This document shows positions 42,944 to 51,395 of a DNA stretch of 64,000 nt, one piece after another (position 1 is the stretch's first letter; every line of letters starts with the position of its first letter). The notes under the pieces were generated by a model that worked only from the letters and a program-made list of their open reading frames with translations, was not told where the DNA came from and searched no databases. The stretch spans positions 18,993 to 82,992 of the forward strand of contig DASZZP010000111.1 in NCBI GenBank assembly GCA_035544875.1. The letters run 5' to 3'. Made by a program: the position numbers and the translations under genes. Source of the stretch: JASLEW01 sp035544875. GTDB taxonomy: Bacteria; Acidobacteriota; Thermoanaerobaculia; Multivoradales; UBA5704.

Positions 42944-44917
42944 TCACTTGCCGAGCAGGCGCAGGACGCCGAGCGACATGGCCGGGATGTAGGTGATGAG
43001 GAGGACGCCCAGGGCGAGGATCAGGAGGAAGGGGACGACGTGGCGGTAGAGGCGCGGCAGGGGGATGCCGAAGCGCGACGAGGAGAGAAAGAGGTTCAGG
43101 CCCACCGGCGGGAAGAGGAACCCGAGCTCGAGGTTGGCGAGGAAGATCACGCCGAGATGGACCGGGTCGATGCCGAAGGCGAGCCCGATCGGGGCGATGA
43201 GCGGCGCCAGGATGATGATCGCCGAGTAGATCTCGAGCACGCTGCCGAGCACCAGCAGCAGCCCGTTGAGAGCCAGCAGGAAGACGATCGGCGAGTGGAT
43301 GTGGAGCGTCACCCAAGCGAGCAGCCGCTCCGGGATCTGCGCCTCGACGAGATAGCCGGTGAGCCCCATGGCGACGCTCAGCATGATCAGCACCGCCCCC
43401 ATCAGCGCCGCCGCCCGCAGCACGACTCCCGGCAGCTGGCGGCGGATCGAGATGTCGCGGGTGATCAAGCATTCGACGACCACGGCGTAGGCGCAGGCGG
43501 CCGCCGCGGTCTCGACCATCGAGGCGACGCCGCTGGCGAAGAGCACGATCACGAAGACCGGCAGCAGCAGCTCCCATTTCGCGGCCCAGCCGGCCCGTCC
43601 GACCTCGCGCCATGAAAACCGCTGGCGCCCCTGGGCGTGGATCTTCTTGCCGATGCGGATGCCGTAGAGGGCGACCAGGACGACGAGCAGCAGACCGGGC
43701 AGGAGGCCGGCAAGATACAGCGACTCGGCCGGCACGCTGAGCTTCTGGCTGCTGCTCGCCACCACGCTGTAGAGCACCACCGGCAGGCTCGGCGGAAAGA
43801 GCAGCCCGAGGCTGCCGGCGGCGGTCACCAGGCCGAGCGAGAACCCCTCCGGGTAGCCGTCCTTCCTGAGCATCGGGTAGACCAGGCCCCCGAGGGCGAT
43901 GATGGTGACGCCGGAACCGCCGGTGAAGGTCGTGAACAGCGCGCAGACCGCCGCCACCATCACCGCGATGCCGCCCGGCATCCAGCCAAACAGAGCGTTG
44001 AAGAAGCGCACCAGGCGCGACGAGGCGCCGCTCTCGGCGAGCACGTAGCCGGCGGCGGTGAGCAGCGGAATGGCCGGCAGCGTCGGCGAGGCGATCAGCC
44101 GGTAGATCTCGGCCGACACCGCGGCGACCGGCGTGCCGTCGGCGAAAAACAGCAGCAGCGCCAGACCGCCCATGGCGACGAACAGCGGCGCGCCGAGCAG
44201 CGCCGCCGCCACGATGAGCAGGGCACACGGCCAGACCAGCGCGCCGGCGTGGGTGGCAAGGAGGCCGAGGCCGAACGCCGCCCCGATCGCGCCGAGCGCC
44301 GCCGCGCGGCCGCGCCACCCTCTCCCCGCGCCCCAGGCGAAGCGCAGCGCGATCGCGGCGAGCGCCAGCGGCATCACCAGCTCGCTCACCCACTCGGGGA
44401 TGCCGCCCGGCAGGACCTTTCCCTCCAGCCGGTTGGTCGCCACCAGCATGGCGCTGGCGTATGCCAGGACCGCCACCACCGCGGCCGCGACAGAAAAGGC
44501 GAGCAACCGCGCCAGCCGGCGCGCCAGACCCTCGGCGAAGAGCTCGGCGGTCGACAGCGTCAGGTGCTTGCCCTGGCGCGCCGCGGCGACGCCGCCCAGG
44601 AAAGCGAGCCACAGCGTGAGCTGCTGGACGAAAAGGGCCGAGCCGGGAATGTGGAAGCCGCCTAGCGGGCGCCCGAGCATCTCGACCAGCGGCACCAGGG
44701 TCGCAAGCGCGAGCGCCGCCACCATGGCCCCTTCCTCGCCCCGCTCCAGCCAGCTGTCGAGTGCGCGCCCGAGCGCGCCGGCTCCAGGTCGAGCGCTTGC
44801 TTCTTGCCGCGCGCCGGCCGCGCCCGCCGCACGGCCAGGGGCGGCGGGCGGGCGCCGGTCAGCGGCTTCCTCGGGCGCCGCAGCGGGCGCCCCGGGCGCC
44901 TCCGGCGTTTCCATCAT
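42944..44917 (-). CDS. TRAP transporter fused small and large permease subunits (DctQ-DctM)
   Basis: Membrane component of a sodium-driven tripartite transporter for organic acids or similar solutes, 657 residues. After a Pro/Ala-rich cytoplasmic leader of about 45 residues, the DctQ part has four helices (MVAALALATLVPLVEMLGRP, LFVQQLTLWLAFLGGVAAARQGKHL). The DctM part starts near residue 200 and shows about a dozen helices. Its family motifs include FTTFTGGSGVTIIALGGLVYP and LGLLFPPSLPVVLYSVVAS in the first half, and FLANLELGFLFPPVGLNLFLSSSRF in the second. The ATG overlaps the dctP stop by 4 nt. Confidence 0.93.
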   Translation of the reverse strand: MMETPEAPGAPAAAPEEAADRRPPAAPGRAAGAAGARQEASARPGAGALGRALDSWLERGEEGAMVAALALATLVPLVEMLGRPLGGFHIPGSALFVQQLTLWLAFLGGVAAARQGKHLTLSTAELFAEGLARRLARLLAFSVAAAVVAVLAYASAMLVATNRLEGKVLPGGIPEWVSELVMPLALAAIALRFAWGAGRGWRGRAAALGAIGAAFGLGLLATHAGALVWPCALLIVAAALLGAPLFVAMGGLALLLFFADGTPVAAVSAEIYRLIASPTLPAIPLLTAAGYVLAESGASSRLVRFFNALFGWMPGGIAVMVAAVCALFTTFTGGSGVTIIALGGLVYPMLRKDGYPEGFSLGLVTAAGSLGLLFPPSLPVVLYSVVASSSQKLSVPAESLYLAGLLPGLLLVVLVALYGIRIGKKIHAQGRQRFSWREVGRAGWAAKWELLLPVFVIVLFASGVASMVETAAAACAYAVVVECLITRDISIRRQLPGVVLRAAALMGAVLIMLSVAMGLTGYLVEAQIPERLLAWVTLHIHSPIVFLLALNGLLLVLGSVLEIYSAIIILAPLIAPIGLAFGIDPVHLGVIFLANLELGFLFPPVGLNLFLSSSRFGIPLPRLYRHVVPFLLILALGVLLITYIPAMSLGVLRLLGK

Positions 44918-45975
44918 GGCCGGCTCGGACTTACGCCTCGCTTGCGGAATTCGTCGCGGTAGCGCAGCGCCTCGTCGAAGGCGTCAGCCGGCACGATCGG
45001 GCCGCGGATGCGCGGGTAGATGCTCTCGGCCGTCCGGCGCCAGAGCTCCTTGCCGTGCGCATCGACCGGCACCACGGTGAGGCCGCGCTTCTTCATCGCC
45101 TCGACCGCGCTGTCGCCGCCCTGGCGGACCTCGGCCCGCAGCCGGCGCCCGGCGTCGCGCGCCGCCTCGAGCAGCGCCGGCCGGATGTCGGCCGGGATTT
45201 TCTCCCAGGTCTTCTTGTCGATGACCGTGGCGCCGAGCAAGAGCAGCCAGTTGACGTCGGTCATGTACTTGGCGTGGTTGTAGTACTGGGTGATGACCGC
45301 GACCTGCGGCGGCACCTGCAGGGCGCTCACCAGCCCGGTCTGCAGCGCGGTCGAGATCTCGGTCGCCGGCAGCGGCACCGGATGGAAGCCGGCCCCTTTG
45401 TAGACCTCCTCGGTGCGCGAGTCGCCAGCCGAGATGTAGAGCTTGAGGGCCTTGAGATCGTCCGGCACGGCCACCGGCTTCTGGGCGAAGAAATGCGTCC
45501 AGCCGCCGTCCACCCAGTTGAGCGCGATGAAGCCCTTGGCTTCGAGCTTCGCCTCCAGCGTGGGCCGCATCTTGTCGAGGACGTGATCGACCTCGTCGTA
45601 GGAGGAATACATCATCGGCACACCGAGCGCGAAGACCGCGCTGTCGATGTCGCCGACGCCGATCGCGGTCAGCAGGGCGGCGTTGAGCGTGCCGAGGCGC
45701 ATCTTGCGCACCACGTCGGCGTCGTCACCGGCGACGCCGCCGGGATAGAGGCGGACGATCACGCGGCCGCCGGAGATCGTCTTCCACTTCTCGGCGGTCT
45801 GCTGAAGGATCAGGTGCCAGGACGAGCCCTCGGGCACCAGCGTCGCCATCTTGACGACGACCTGCTCCGCCGCGGCCGACGCCGGCGGCGCGGCCATCCA
45901 GCCGCCGAGCGCCAACATCGCCAACATCGCCCACATCGCCAGTAACATCGCCAACACCAGCACGGTCCGTTTCAT
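44914..45975 (-). CDS. dctP: TRAP transporter substrate-binding protein DctP
   Basis: Periplasmic solute receptor of 353 residues that feeds the adjacent DctQ-DctM permease. A signal peptide ends near residue 35 (APPASAAA). DctP marks are VVKMATLVPEGSSWHLILQQTAEKWKTISGGRVIVRLYPGG, FALGVPMMYSSYDEVDHVL and GLVSALQVPPQVAVITQYYNHAKYMTD. The ligand Arg region is not clear, so the solute cannot be named. The hydrophobic core of the signal peptide is built from a 9-bp tandem repeat coding MLLAMWAMLAML. It sits between tatT (18 bp upstream) and the permease (4-nt overlap). Confidence 0.93.
   Translation of the reverse strand: MKRTVLVLAMLLAMWAMLAMLALGGWMAAPPASAAAEQVVVKMATLVPEGSSWHLILQQTAEKWKTISGGRVIVRLYPGGVAGDDADVVRKMRLGTLNAALLTAIGVGDIDSAVFALGVPMMYSSYDEVDHVLDKMRPTLEAKLEAKGFIALNWVDGGWTHFFAQKPVAVPDDLKALKLYISAGDSRTEEVYKGAGFHPVPLPATEISTALQTGLVSALQVPPQVAVITQYYNHAKYMTDVNWLLLLGATVIDKKTWEKIPADIRPALLEAARDAGRRLRAEVRQGGDSAVEAMKKRGLTVVPVDAHGKELWRRTAESIYPRIRGPIVPADAFDEALRYRDEFRKRGVSPSRP
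45912..45959. repeat. 9-bp tandem repeat in the dctP signal peptide
   Basis: Units CCAACATCG, CCAACATCG, CCCACATCG, a 12-bp unit CCAGTAACATCG, then CCAACACCA. They encode the M-L-A/M-W-A hydrophobic repeats of the signal peptide. The 12-bp unit keeps the frame. Confidence 0.8.
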
Positions 45976-45993
45976 CTCGCTCAGCCCTCTCTC

Positions 45994-46959
45994 TCACTCG
46001 ACGAACAGCTCGTCCATCCGGCCGAGCAGCCAGCGCGCGCGGCGCTGGGCCAACAGGTTGGCCAGGCGGGCGTCGAGAATCTTGTCAGGATCGATGGCCA
46101 GCGCCTGGTCGAGCAGCTTCTTGAACTCGGCCTTGTCCTGCCGCGCCACCGAGACCGTCTCGGCAAAGCCGACCAGCGGCGAGGCGCGATTGCCGCCCCC
46201 GAGCTCGAGCGCCCGCGCGAAGTGCCGGTGCGCCTCGTCGAGCGAGCCGCCAACCGTCGCCCGGCCGCCCTCGTAGGCGATGAAGAACTCGTGGATCGCT
46301 CCAGCGCCGAACGACTCGTCGAGCGCCAGGGCGCGCCGCATCAGCGCCTCGGCCCTGGTCTGATCGGCAGTGAGCTCGGGGTTGTCCTTGGAGATCGAGA
46401 TCGCGCCGCCCCAGGCGGCTCCCGTCCAGTAGAGGAGCGGGACATGGGCTTTCTTGGCCTGCTCGAGGGCGTGCGCGGGATCGGCGCGCAGCCGGCTGCG
46501 CAGCTCCGGCAGATCGACCTCCAGGCCGCGCAGCCCGTAGTCGAGAGCGCGCAGGTAGAGGTTGCGCGCGCGGTTGCGGAGCTCGGTCGCGCGCGCGAGG
46601 TCCCTGCCCTCGGCGAAGTCGGCCTCCTGCGCCAGGGCGCCGTAGGCGTACTGGGTGAAGCCGCTCGCCGCCGCGAGCAGCAAGTTCTTGTTCCTGGGCG
46701 AGTCCGCCAGCAGCCCCTCGATCGTCTTCAAGGCGAACGGCACCGCCTGCCAGACCAGCTCCGGGTCGTTGTCGCTGGCATAGACGGAGCCGCCCTGCGC
46801 CAGGGCGTTGCCCACCTGGTTGACCGCCGCTCTCTTGAGCGTCGAGCAGCCGGCGAGCGCCAGCGCGCTGACGGCGCTGACCGCGACCATCACGACGACC
46901 GGAATTGTGGCCGCCGCAGCAGCGGCGCCGGTGGCGGCGGGGAATCGGGAAGGCTTCAT
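45994..46959 (-). CDS. TRAP transporter TatT component family lipoprotein
   Basis: Periplasmic TPR-type lipoprotein of 321 residues, resembling TatT of the Treponema TRAP system, which forms trimers and hands ligand to DctP. The signal peptide ends AVSALALAGC, a good lipobox. The body is alpha-helical with repeat-like segments (GLLADSPRNKNLLLAAASGFTQYAYGALAQEADF, ARATELRNRARNLYLRALDYGLRGLE, ALMRRALALDESFGAGAIHEFFIAYEGG). It ends LAQRRARWLLGRMDELFVE. The start MKPSRFPAAT at 46959 directly precedes the signal peptide; the frame continues upstream through a strong hairpin. It is first in the operon tatT-dctP-dctQM. Confidence 0.9.
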   Translation of the reverse strand: MKPSRFPAATGAAAAAATIPVVVMVAVSAVSALALAGCSTLKRAAVNQVGNALAQGGSVYASDNDPELVWQAVPFALKTIEGLLADSPRNKNLLLAAASGFTQYAYGALAQEADFAEGRDLARATELRNRARNLYLRALDYGLRGLEVDLPELRSRLRADPAHALEQAKKAHVPLLYWTGAAWGGAISISKDNPELTADQTRAEALMRRALALDESFGAGAIHEFFIAYEGGRATVGGSLDEAHRHFARALELGGGNRASPLVGFAETVSVARQDKAEFKKLLDQALAIDPDKILDARLANLLAQRRARWLLGRMDELFVE

Positions 46960-46980
46960 CTCTGGTTCCGACCTCCGAGG

Positions 46981-47013
46981 CTTCCCCTGCCGGCCAAAAT
47001 GGCCGGGGGGAAG
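46981..47013. other. Long perfect hairpin between tatT and lepA
   Basis: CTTCCCC-tg-CCGGCCA-AAA-TGGCCGG-GGGGAAG: 14 paired bases with a 2-nt bulge and a 3-nt loop. It lies in the divergent gap about 22 bp before tatT and 62 bp before lepA, so it would sit in the leader of either transcript. No T-tract follows. Confidence 0.65.
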
Positions 47014-47074
47014 ACGCACTCTGGTGGCCGTCTCCGGTCATGCAAAATCGCGGCCGTTGTAGGATCGGCTTCCA

Positions 47075-48895
47075 ATGGGCGACGCGGGGAAGAGTTTGAA
47101 GAGCATCCGGAACTTCTGCATCATCGCCCACATCGACCACGGCAAGTCAACCCTGGCCGACCGGCTCATCCAGCGCTGCGGGGCGGTGGCGGATCGCGAT
47201 TTCCGCGACCAGATCCTCGACTCGATGGACATCGAGCGCGAGCGCGGCATCACGATCAAGAGCAACACCGTGACGCTGCTCTACACCGCGGCCGATGGCA
47301 ACGATTACCACCTCAACCTCATCGACACCCCGGGCCACGTCGACTTCTCGCACGAGGTGCGGCGCTCCCTGATGTCGTGCGAGGGGGCGCTGCTGCTGGT
47401 CGACGCCTCCCAGGGCGTCGAGGCGCAGACCGTCGCCAATCTCTACCTGGCAATGGAGTACGACCTCGAGATCGTGCCGGTCATCAACAAGATCGACCTG
47501 CCCTCGGCCGACGTCGAGCGGGTGCGCGAGGAGATCGACGCCGATCTCGGGCTCGACCCCTACGAAGCGGTGCTCTGCTCCGCCAAGCAGGGCATCGGCA
47601 TCGACGACGTGCTCGAGGCGGTGGTGCACAAGCTGCCGCCTCCCGAGGGCGATCCGGCGGCGCCGCTGCAGGCGCTGATCTTCGACGCCCAGTACGACGT
47701 CTACCGCGGCGCCGTGCTGCTCTGCCGGGTCAAGCAGGGCGTCCTGCGCCCGCGGCAGCACGTGCTCCTCATGCACTCGGGAAAAGAGTACGAGGTCGAG
47801 GAGGTCGGGCTGCTGCAGCTCAAGCGGGTCAAGACCGAGGAGCTTGCGGCCGGCGAGGTGGGCTACGTGATCGCCGGCATCAAGGCGGTCTCCGAGATCA
47901 CGATCGGCGACACCATCACCGGCGCCGAGCGTCCGGCGACCGCCCCGCTGCCGGGCTACAAGGAGGCCAAGCCGGTCGTCTTCTCGTCGATCTATCCGAT
48001 CGCCACCGACGACTACGAGGACCTGGCCAAGGCGCTCGACAAGCTCAAGCTCAACGACGCCGCCTTGACCTTCCAGAAAGACGCCTCGACGGCGCTCGGC
48101 TTCGGCTTCCGCTGCGGCTTTCTCGGGCTGCTGCACCTCGAGGTGGTGCAGGAGCGGCTGGAGCGCGAGCACGGGCTCTCGTTGCTGCTCTCGGCCCCCT
48201 CGGTGCAGTACGAGGTGACGCTCGCCAGCGGCGAGATGGTGCGCATCGACAATCCCAGCTTCTACCCCGATCCGGGCGCCATCGCCAGCGTTCGCGAGCC
48301 CTACATCAAGGCTTCGATCATGGTGCCGGAGCGCTACCTCGGAGCGGTCCTGGAGCTCTGCCGCGAGCGGCGCGGCGCCGCCACCACCTTCGAGTACCTG
48401 ACGGTCGGGCGCCTGCAGGTGAGCTCCGAGCTGCCGCTCGCCGAGGTGCTGTTCGACTTCTACGACCGCCTGAAGACGATCACCCAGGGCTACGGCTCCT
48501 TCGACTACGAGATGATCGACTACCGCGAAAGCGACCTGGTGAAGGTCGACATCCTGGTCAACGGCGAGAAGCTCGACGCCCTTTCCCAGCTGGTCCACCG
48601 CGACAAGGCGCGGGCGCGCGCGCTGCACTACTGCGAGCGCCTCGCCGAGACCATTCCGCGGCAGAATTTCAAGATCGCCATCCAGGGCACGATCGGCGGC
48701 ACGGTCATCGCCCGCTCGACCATCAACCCCTACCGCAAGGACGTCACCGCCAAGTGCTACGGCGGCGACATCACGCGCAAGCGGAAGCTGCTCGAAAAGC
48801 AGAAGGAGGGGAAGAAGCGGATGAAGATGGTGGGCTCGGTCGAGGTGCCGCAGGCGGCCTTCATGGCGGTGCTCAAGTCCGATACCGGCTCCTGA
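47075..48895 (+). CDS. lepA: Elongation factor 4 (LepA)
   Basis: Translational GTPase that back-translocates or remodels ribosomes under stress, 606 residues. G1 reads IAHIDHGKSTLADRL and G2 includes RGITIKSN. G3 is IDTPGHVDFSHEVRRSL and G4 is INKIDLPSADVERV. The LepA-specific C-terminal domain is complete, ending TRKRKLLEKQKEGKKRMKMVGSVEVPQAAFMAVL. An AGGA lies about 10 nt before the ATG. The gene is divergent from the TRAP operon, with a small LON-domain gene 65 bp behind. Confidence 0.97.
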   Translation: MGDAGKSLKSIRNFCIIAHIDHGKSTLADRLIQRCGAVADRDFRDQILDSMDIERERGITIKSNTVTLLYTAADGNDYHLNLIDTPGHVDFSHEVRRSLMSCEGALLLVDASQGVEAQTVANLYLAMEYDLEIVPVINKIDLPSADVERVREEIDADLGLDPYEAVLCSAKQGIGIDDVLEAVVHKLPPPEGDPAAPLQALIFDAQYDVYRGAVLLCRVKQGVLRPRQHVLLMHSGKEYEVEEVGLLQLKRVKTEELAAGEVGYVIAGIKAVSEITIGDTITGAERPATAPLPGYKEAKPVVFSSIYPIATDDYEDLAKALDKLKLNDAALTFQKDASTALGFGFRCGFLGLLHLEVVQERLEREHGLSLLLSAPSVQYEVTLASGEMVRIDNPSFYPDPGAIASVREPYIKASIMVPERYLGAVLELCRERRGAATTFEYLTVGRLQVSSELPLAEVLFDFYDRLKTITQGYGSFDYEMIDYRESDLVKVDILVNGEKLDALSQLVHRDKARARALHYCERLAETIPRQNFKIAIQGTIGGTVIARSTINPYRKDVTAKCYGGDITRKRKLLEKQKEGKKRMKMVGSVEVPQAAFMAVLKSDTGS

Positions 48896-48960
48896 CCGGC
48901 CCGCGGCTCGGACAGCGGGACCCGCAGGCCCTAGACGACCAGCCGCAGAGCGTGACCAGC

Positions 48961-49671
48961 ATGACCCGCACGACCAGCACCGACCCGGCCGCCGCCCTGC
49001 CCCGGCTGCTGCCGCTCTTCCCTCTGACCGGCTCGCTGCTCCTGCCCGGCAGTCTGCTGCCGCTCAACGTCTTCGAGCGCCGCTACCGCAACCTGGTCGA
49101 AGACGCCCTGGAGGCCGAGCGCCACATTGGCATCATCCAGCCGCTGGTGCCGGCCCCTGACAACTGGCCGGCCCTCGAAGAGCCGCCGGCCAATCCGCGG
49201 CTCTACGAGGTTGGCTGCGCCGGCCGGATCGAGAGCCGCGAGCCGCAGCCGGACGGGCGGTTCCACATCCTGCTCAAGGGCGTGAGCCGCTTCCGGGTGA
49301 TGGCGGAGCTGCCGCTGCGGCGCGGCTACCGGCAGGTGCAGGCCGGCTACGAGGAGTTCGCCGCCGACCTCGACGAGCCGCGCAGCGTGCTCGATCCGGC
49401 ACGCCTGCTGCTCGCCCTGCGCGCCTTCGCCGAGGCCCACTCCCTGGGCTTCGATTTCGACCTGCTCGGGGCGCTGCCCGGCGTGGCGCTGCTCAACGGC
49501 CTGGCGGCGGCGCTGCCCTTCGGCCCGGCGGAGAAGCAGGCGCTGCTCGAGGCCGCGGGGCCGCCGGCGCGCGAAGAGCTGCTGCTGGCGCTCCTCAGTA
49601 TGGGGATGGGGATCGAGGGGATCGAGCCGGCGGCCCCGGACGGCCGCTTCCGCCCGCCGACCGTTCACTAG
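48961..49671 (+). CDS. LON peptidase substrate-binding domain protein
   Basis: A 236-residue stand-alone relative of the Lon protease N-domain, without ATPase or peptidase parts. It opens LPLFPLTGSLLLPGSLLPLNVFERRYRNLVEDAL and contains GIIQPLVPAP, LYEVGCAGRIESREPQPDGRFHILLKGVSRFRV and a helical C-terminal half. Such proteins may act as adaptors or chaperone-like factors; the role is unknown. The ATG at 48961 gives a compact N-terminus; a GTG 9 nt upstream is possible. It is probably co-transcribed with lepA and hemW. Confidence 0.87.
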   Translation: MTRTTSTDPAAALPRLLPLFPLTGSLLLPGSLLPLNVFERRYRNLVEDALEAERHIGIIQPLVPAPDNWPALEEPPANPRLYEVGCAGRIESREPQPDGRFHILLKGVSRFRVMAELPLRRGYRQVQAGYEEFAADLDEPRSVLDPARLLLALRAFAEAHSLGFDFDLLGALPGVALLNGLAAALPFGPAEKQALLEAAGPPAREELLLALLSMGMGIEGIEPAAPDGRFRPPTVH

Positions 49672-49698
49672 CGTTGCCGACCGGGGCATGCCGCCACC

Positions 49699-50922
49699 AT
49701 GAGCTCAGCCGCGACCCCAGCCATCAGCCAGGCCGCAACCCCGGCCGCCGGCCTCTACGTGCACGTCCCGTTCTGCTCGGCGATCTGTCCTTACTGCGAC
49801 TTCGCGGTGCTGCGCGGCGGGCGGCAGCGGCGGGCGTCCTTCGTCGCCAGCCTGCGGCGCGAGATCGATCTCTGGCGGCGCGCCGGGGCTGACGGCTGGC
49901 AGGCGCCCTGCGACACCATTTACTTCGGCGGCGGCACGCCGTCTCTCCTCGAGCCGGCCGAGATCGCGCTGCTCGTCGACGACCTGCGCGCCGCCTTGCC
50001 GGTCGTTGCGGGGGCCGCGCTCTTCCTTGAAGCCAACCCGGAGGACGTCAACGCCGCGACGCTGGCTGCCTGGCGGCAGCTCGGGGTCGCGACCCTGTCG
50101 CTCGGCATCCAGTCCTTCCACCCGGAGGCGCTGCGTTTCCTCGGCCGCCGCCACACCGCCGAGCAGGCTGCCGCGAGCGTGCGGCTGGCGGGCGCGGCTG
50201 GCTTCGCGACCGTCTCGATCGACCTGATCTACGGCCTGCCCGAGCAGCCGCTCGCCGCCTGGCGGGCGACCATCGAGGAGGCGGTACGGCTGCGGCCGGA
50301 TCACCTCAGCTGTTATCAGCTGACCATCGCCCCCGGCACCCCCTTCGGCCGGCGCGCCGCGCGCGGCGAGCGCCTGAAGCTGCCCGAGCCGCGCCAGGCC
50401 GAGCTCTTCGACTTCACCCACAGCTTCCTGGGCGACCACGGCTACGCGGCCTACGAGGTCTCGAACTTCGCCCGCCACCCGGAGCACCGCTCGCGCCACA
50501 ACCAGAAGTACTGGGACCATACGCCTTATCTCGGGCTCGGTCCCTCGGCCCACTCTTTCGACGGCCGGCGGCGGCGGTGGTGGAACGAGCGCCGGCTGCC
50601 CGCCTACCAGGCCCGGATCGCCGCCGGCGAGCGGCCGGTCGCGGGCGGCGAGGAGCTGGCACCGGCCGCGCTCGCCCTGGAGGCGCTGATGCTCGGGCTG
50701 CGCACCACCGACGGGATCGATCTCGGCCGCTTCCGCGCCCGCTTCGGCTGCGACCTGCTCGGCCGCAACCGCCAGCTCGTCGAGCGCCTGACCGCCGCCG
50801 GGCTGCTGGAGGCGCGGCCGGGCCGGCTCGTCCCCACGCCTGCCGGCCTCGCCGTCGCCGACGCGCTGGCGGGCGCCTTCGAGCTGGAGCCCGAGGACTT
50901 CGAGCAAGACGGTGGCAGCTAG
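49699..50922 (+). CDS. hemW: HemW, heme chaperone / radical SAM coproporphyrinogen-oxidase-like protein
   Basis: A 407-residue radical SAM protein. GLYVHVPFCSAICPYCDFAVL contains CX3CX2C plus the following Tyr-Cys pattern of the HemN/HemW group. TIYFGGGTPSLLEPAEI is the SAM-binding glycine motif. VSIDLIYGLPEQPLAAWRATIEEA, HLSCYQLTIAPGTPF and YWDHTPYLGLGPSAHSFDG are HemW-type segments, and a winged-helix C-terminal domain follows. HemW binds heme and inserts it into respiratory enzymes rather than oxidising coproporphyrinogen; assignment as HemW rather than HemN rests on length and motif type. It lies 27 bp behind the LON-domain gene. Confidence 0.92.
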   Translation: MSSAATPAISQAATPAAGLYVHVPFCSAICPYCDFAVLRGGRQRRASFVASLRREIDLWRRAGADGWQAPCDTIYFGGGTPSLLEPAEIALLVDDLRAALPVVAGAALFLEANPEDVNAATLAAWRQLGVATLSLGIQSFHPEALRFLGRRHTAEQAAASVRLAGAAGFATVSIDLIYGLPEQPLAAWRATIEEAVRLRPDHLSCYQLTIAPGTPFGRRAARGERLKLPEPRQAELFDFTHSFLGDHGYAAYEVSNFARHPEHRSRHNQKYWDHTPYLGLGPSAHSFDGRRRRWWNERRLPAYQARIAAGERPVAGGEELAPAALALEALMLGLRTTDGIDLGRFRARFGCDLLGRNRQLVERLTAAGLLEARPGRLVPTPAGLAVADALAGAFELEPEDFEQDGGS

Positions 50923-50925
50923 TGC

Positions 50926-51066
50926 CGAATAAGGTGGTGGTGGCGGCGAAGAAGACCCAGTAGACGTTGAAGGGCGGGGCACAGGCGTTGAGCGCCTTGA
51001 TCAGCATCTCGATGTTGTTCGAGCTGAAGAAGTAGCAGAGCCCGGAGCCGGGATTGCTCGCCAGCG
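50926..51066 (-). pseudogene. Remnant of a secreted-protein C-terminal beta domain
   Basis: On the minus strand the translation SGLCYFFSSNNIEMLIKALNACAPPFNVYWVFFAATTTLFG resembles the domain xFWFFxPxNxEMxVKVLDGCxxNxxxWVFYAAxT that closes many acidobacterial secreted proteins. No gene start or rest of the protein is present, and it abuts the 3' end of hemW. I read it as a decayed fragment; the assignment rests on motif memory only. Confidence 0.45.
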
Positions 51067-51395
51067 GTATCGCCGAGCCTGTGCCGGCGCATACTGGATC
51101 GTACTTTCGGGTGAAGAGCTGGCGTCTGGAAGGCTGCTTCGAGCCGTGGGACGCCGGGCAGATGCTTCCCGTCCTTATCCGTATGTCCCCGGACATCGCG
51201 ACTCGGTTTCATATCGCGCGCGCCCAGGCGGCGGCGGAGTGGGTGGTACTGGAGGGGGTAGTACCGCGTCGGGAGCGTTTAGCGGGCTCGCCCTGGATCG
51301 ATTTTGGGACGAACGACCTATGTACCCCCTGATGGGCTGTCTCTACGCTTACGATTCAACGTTGTCTCAAGTACAGAAGGGAAGGGGAGCAAGCC
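51067..51395. other. Intergenic region before the interrupted barrel gene
   Basis: Contains no supported gene. It is less GC-rich than its surroundings near 51310-51370 and should include the promoter for the gene at 51396, whose ribosome site AAGGGAAGGGGAG lies at about 51377-51389. The short open frames have no ribosome sites. Confidence 0.5.

Noticed and set aside
46222..48960. Long plus-strand open frame running through tatT antisense and lepA into the LON-domain gene
   Set aside because: It is out of frame with lepA and has shuffled composition; only the part from 48961 encodes a recognisable domain.
50414..51196. 260-codon minus-strand open frame overlapping hemW
   Set aside because: The half overlapping hemW is antisense shadow; only the short part at 50926-51066 has protein-like content, which is reported as a remnant.
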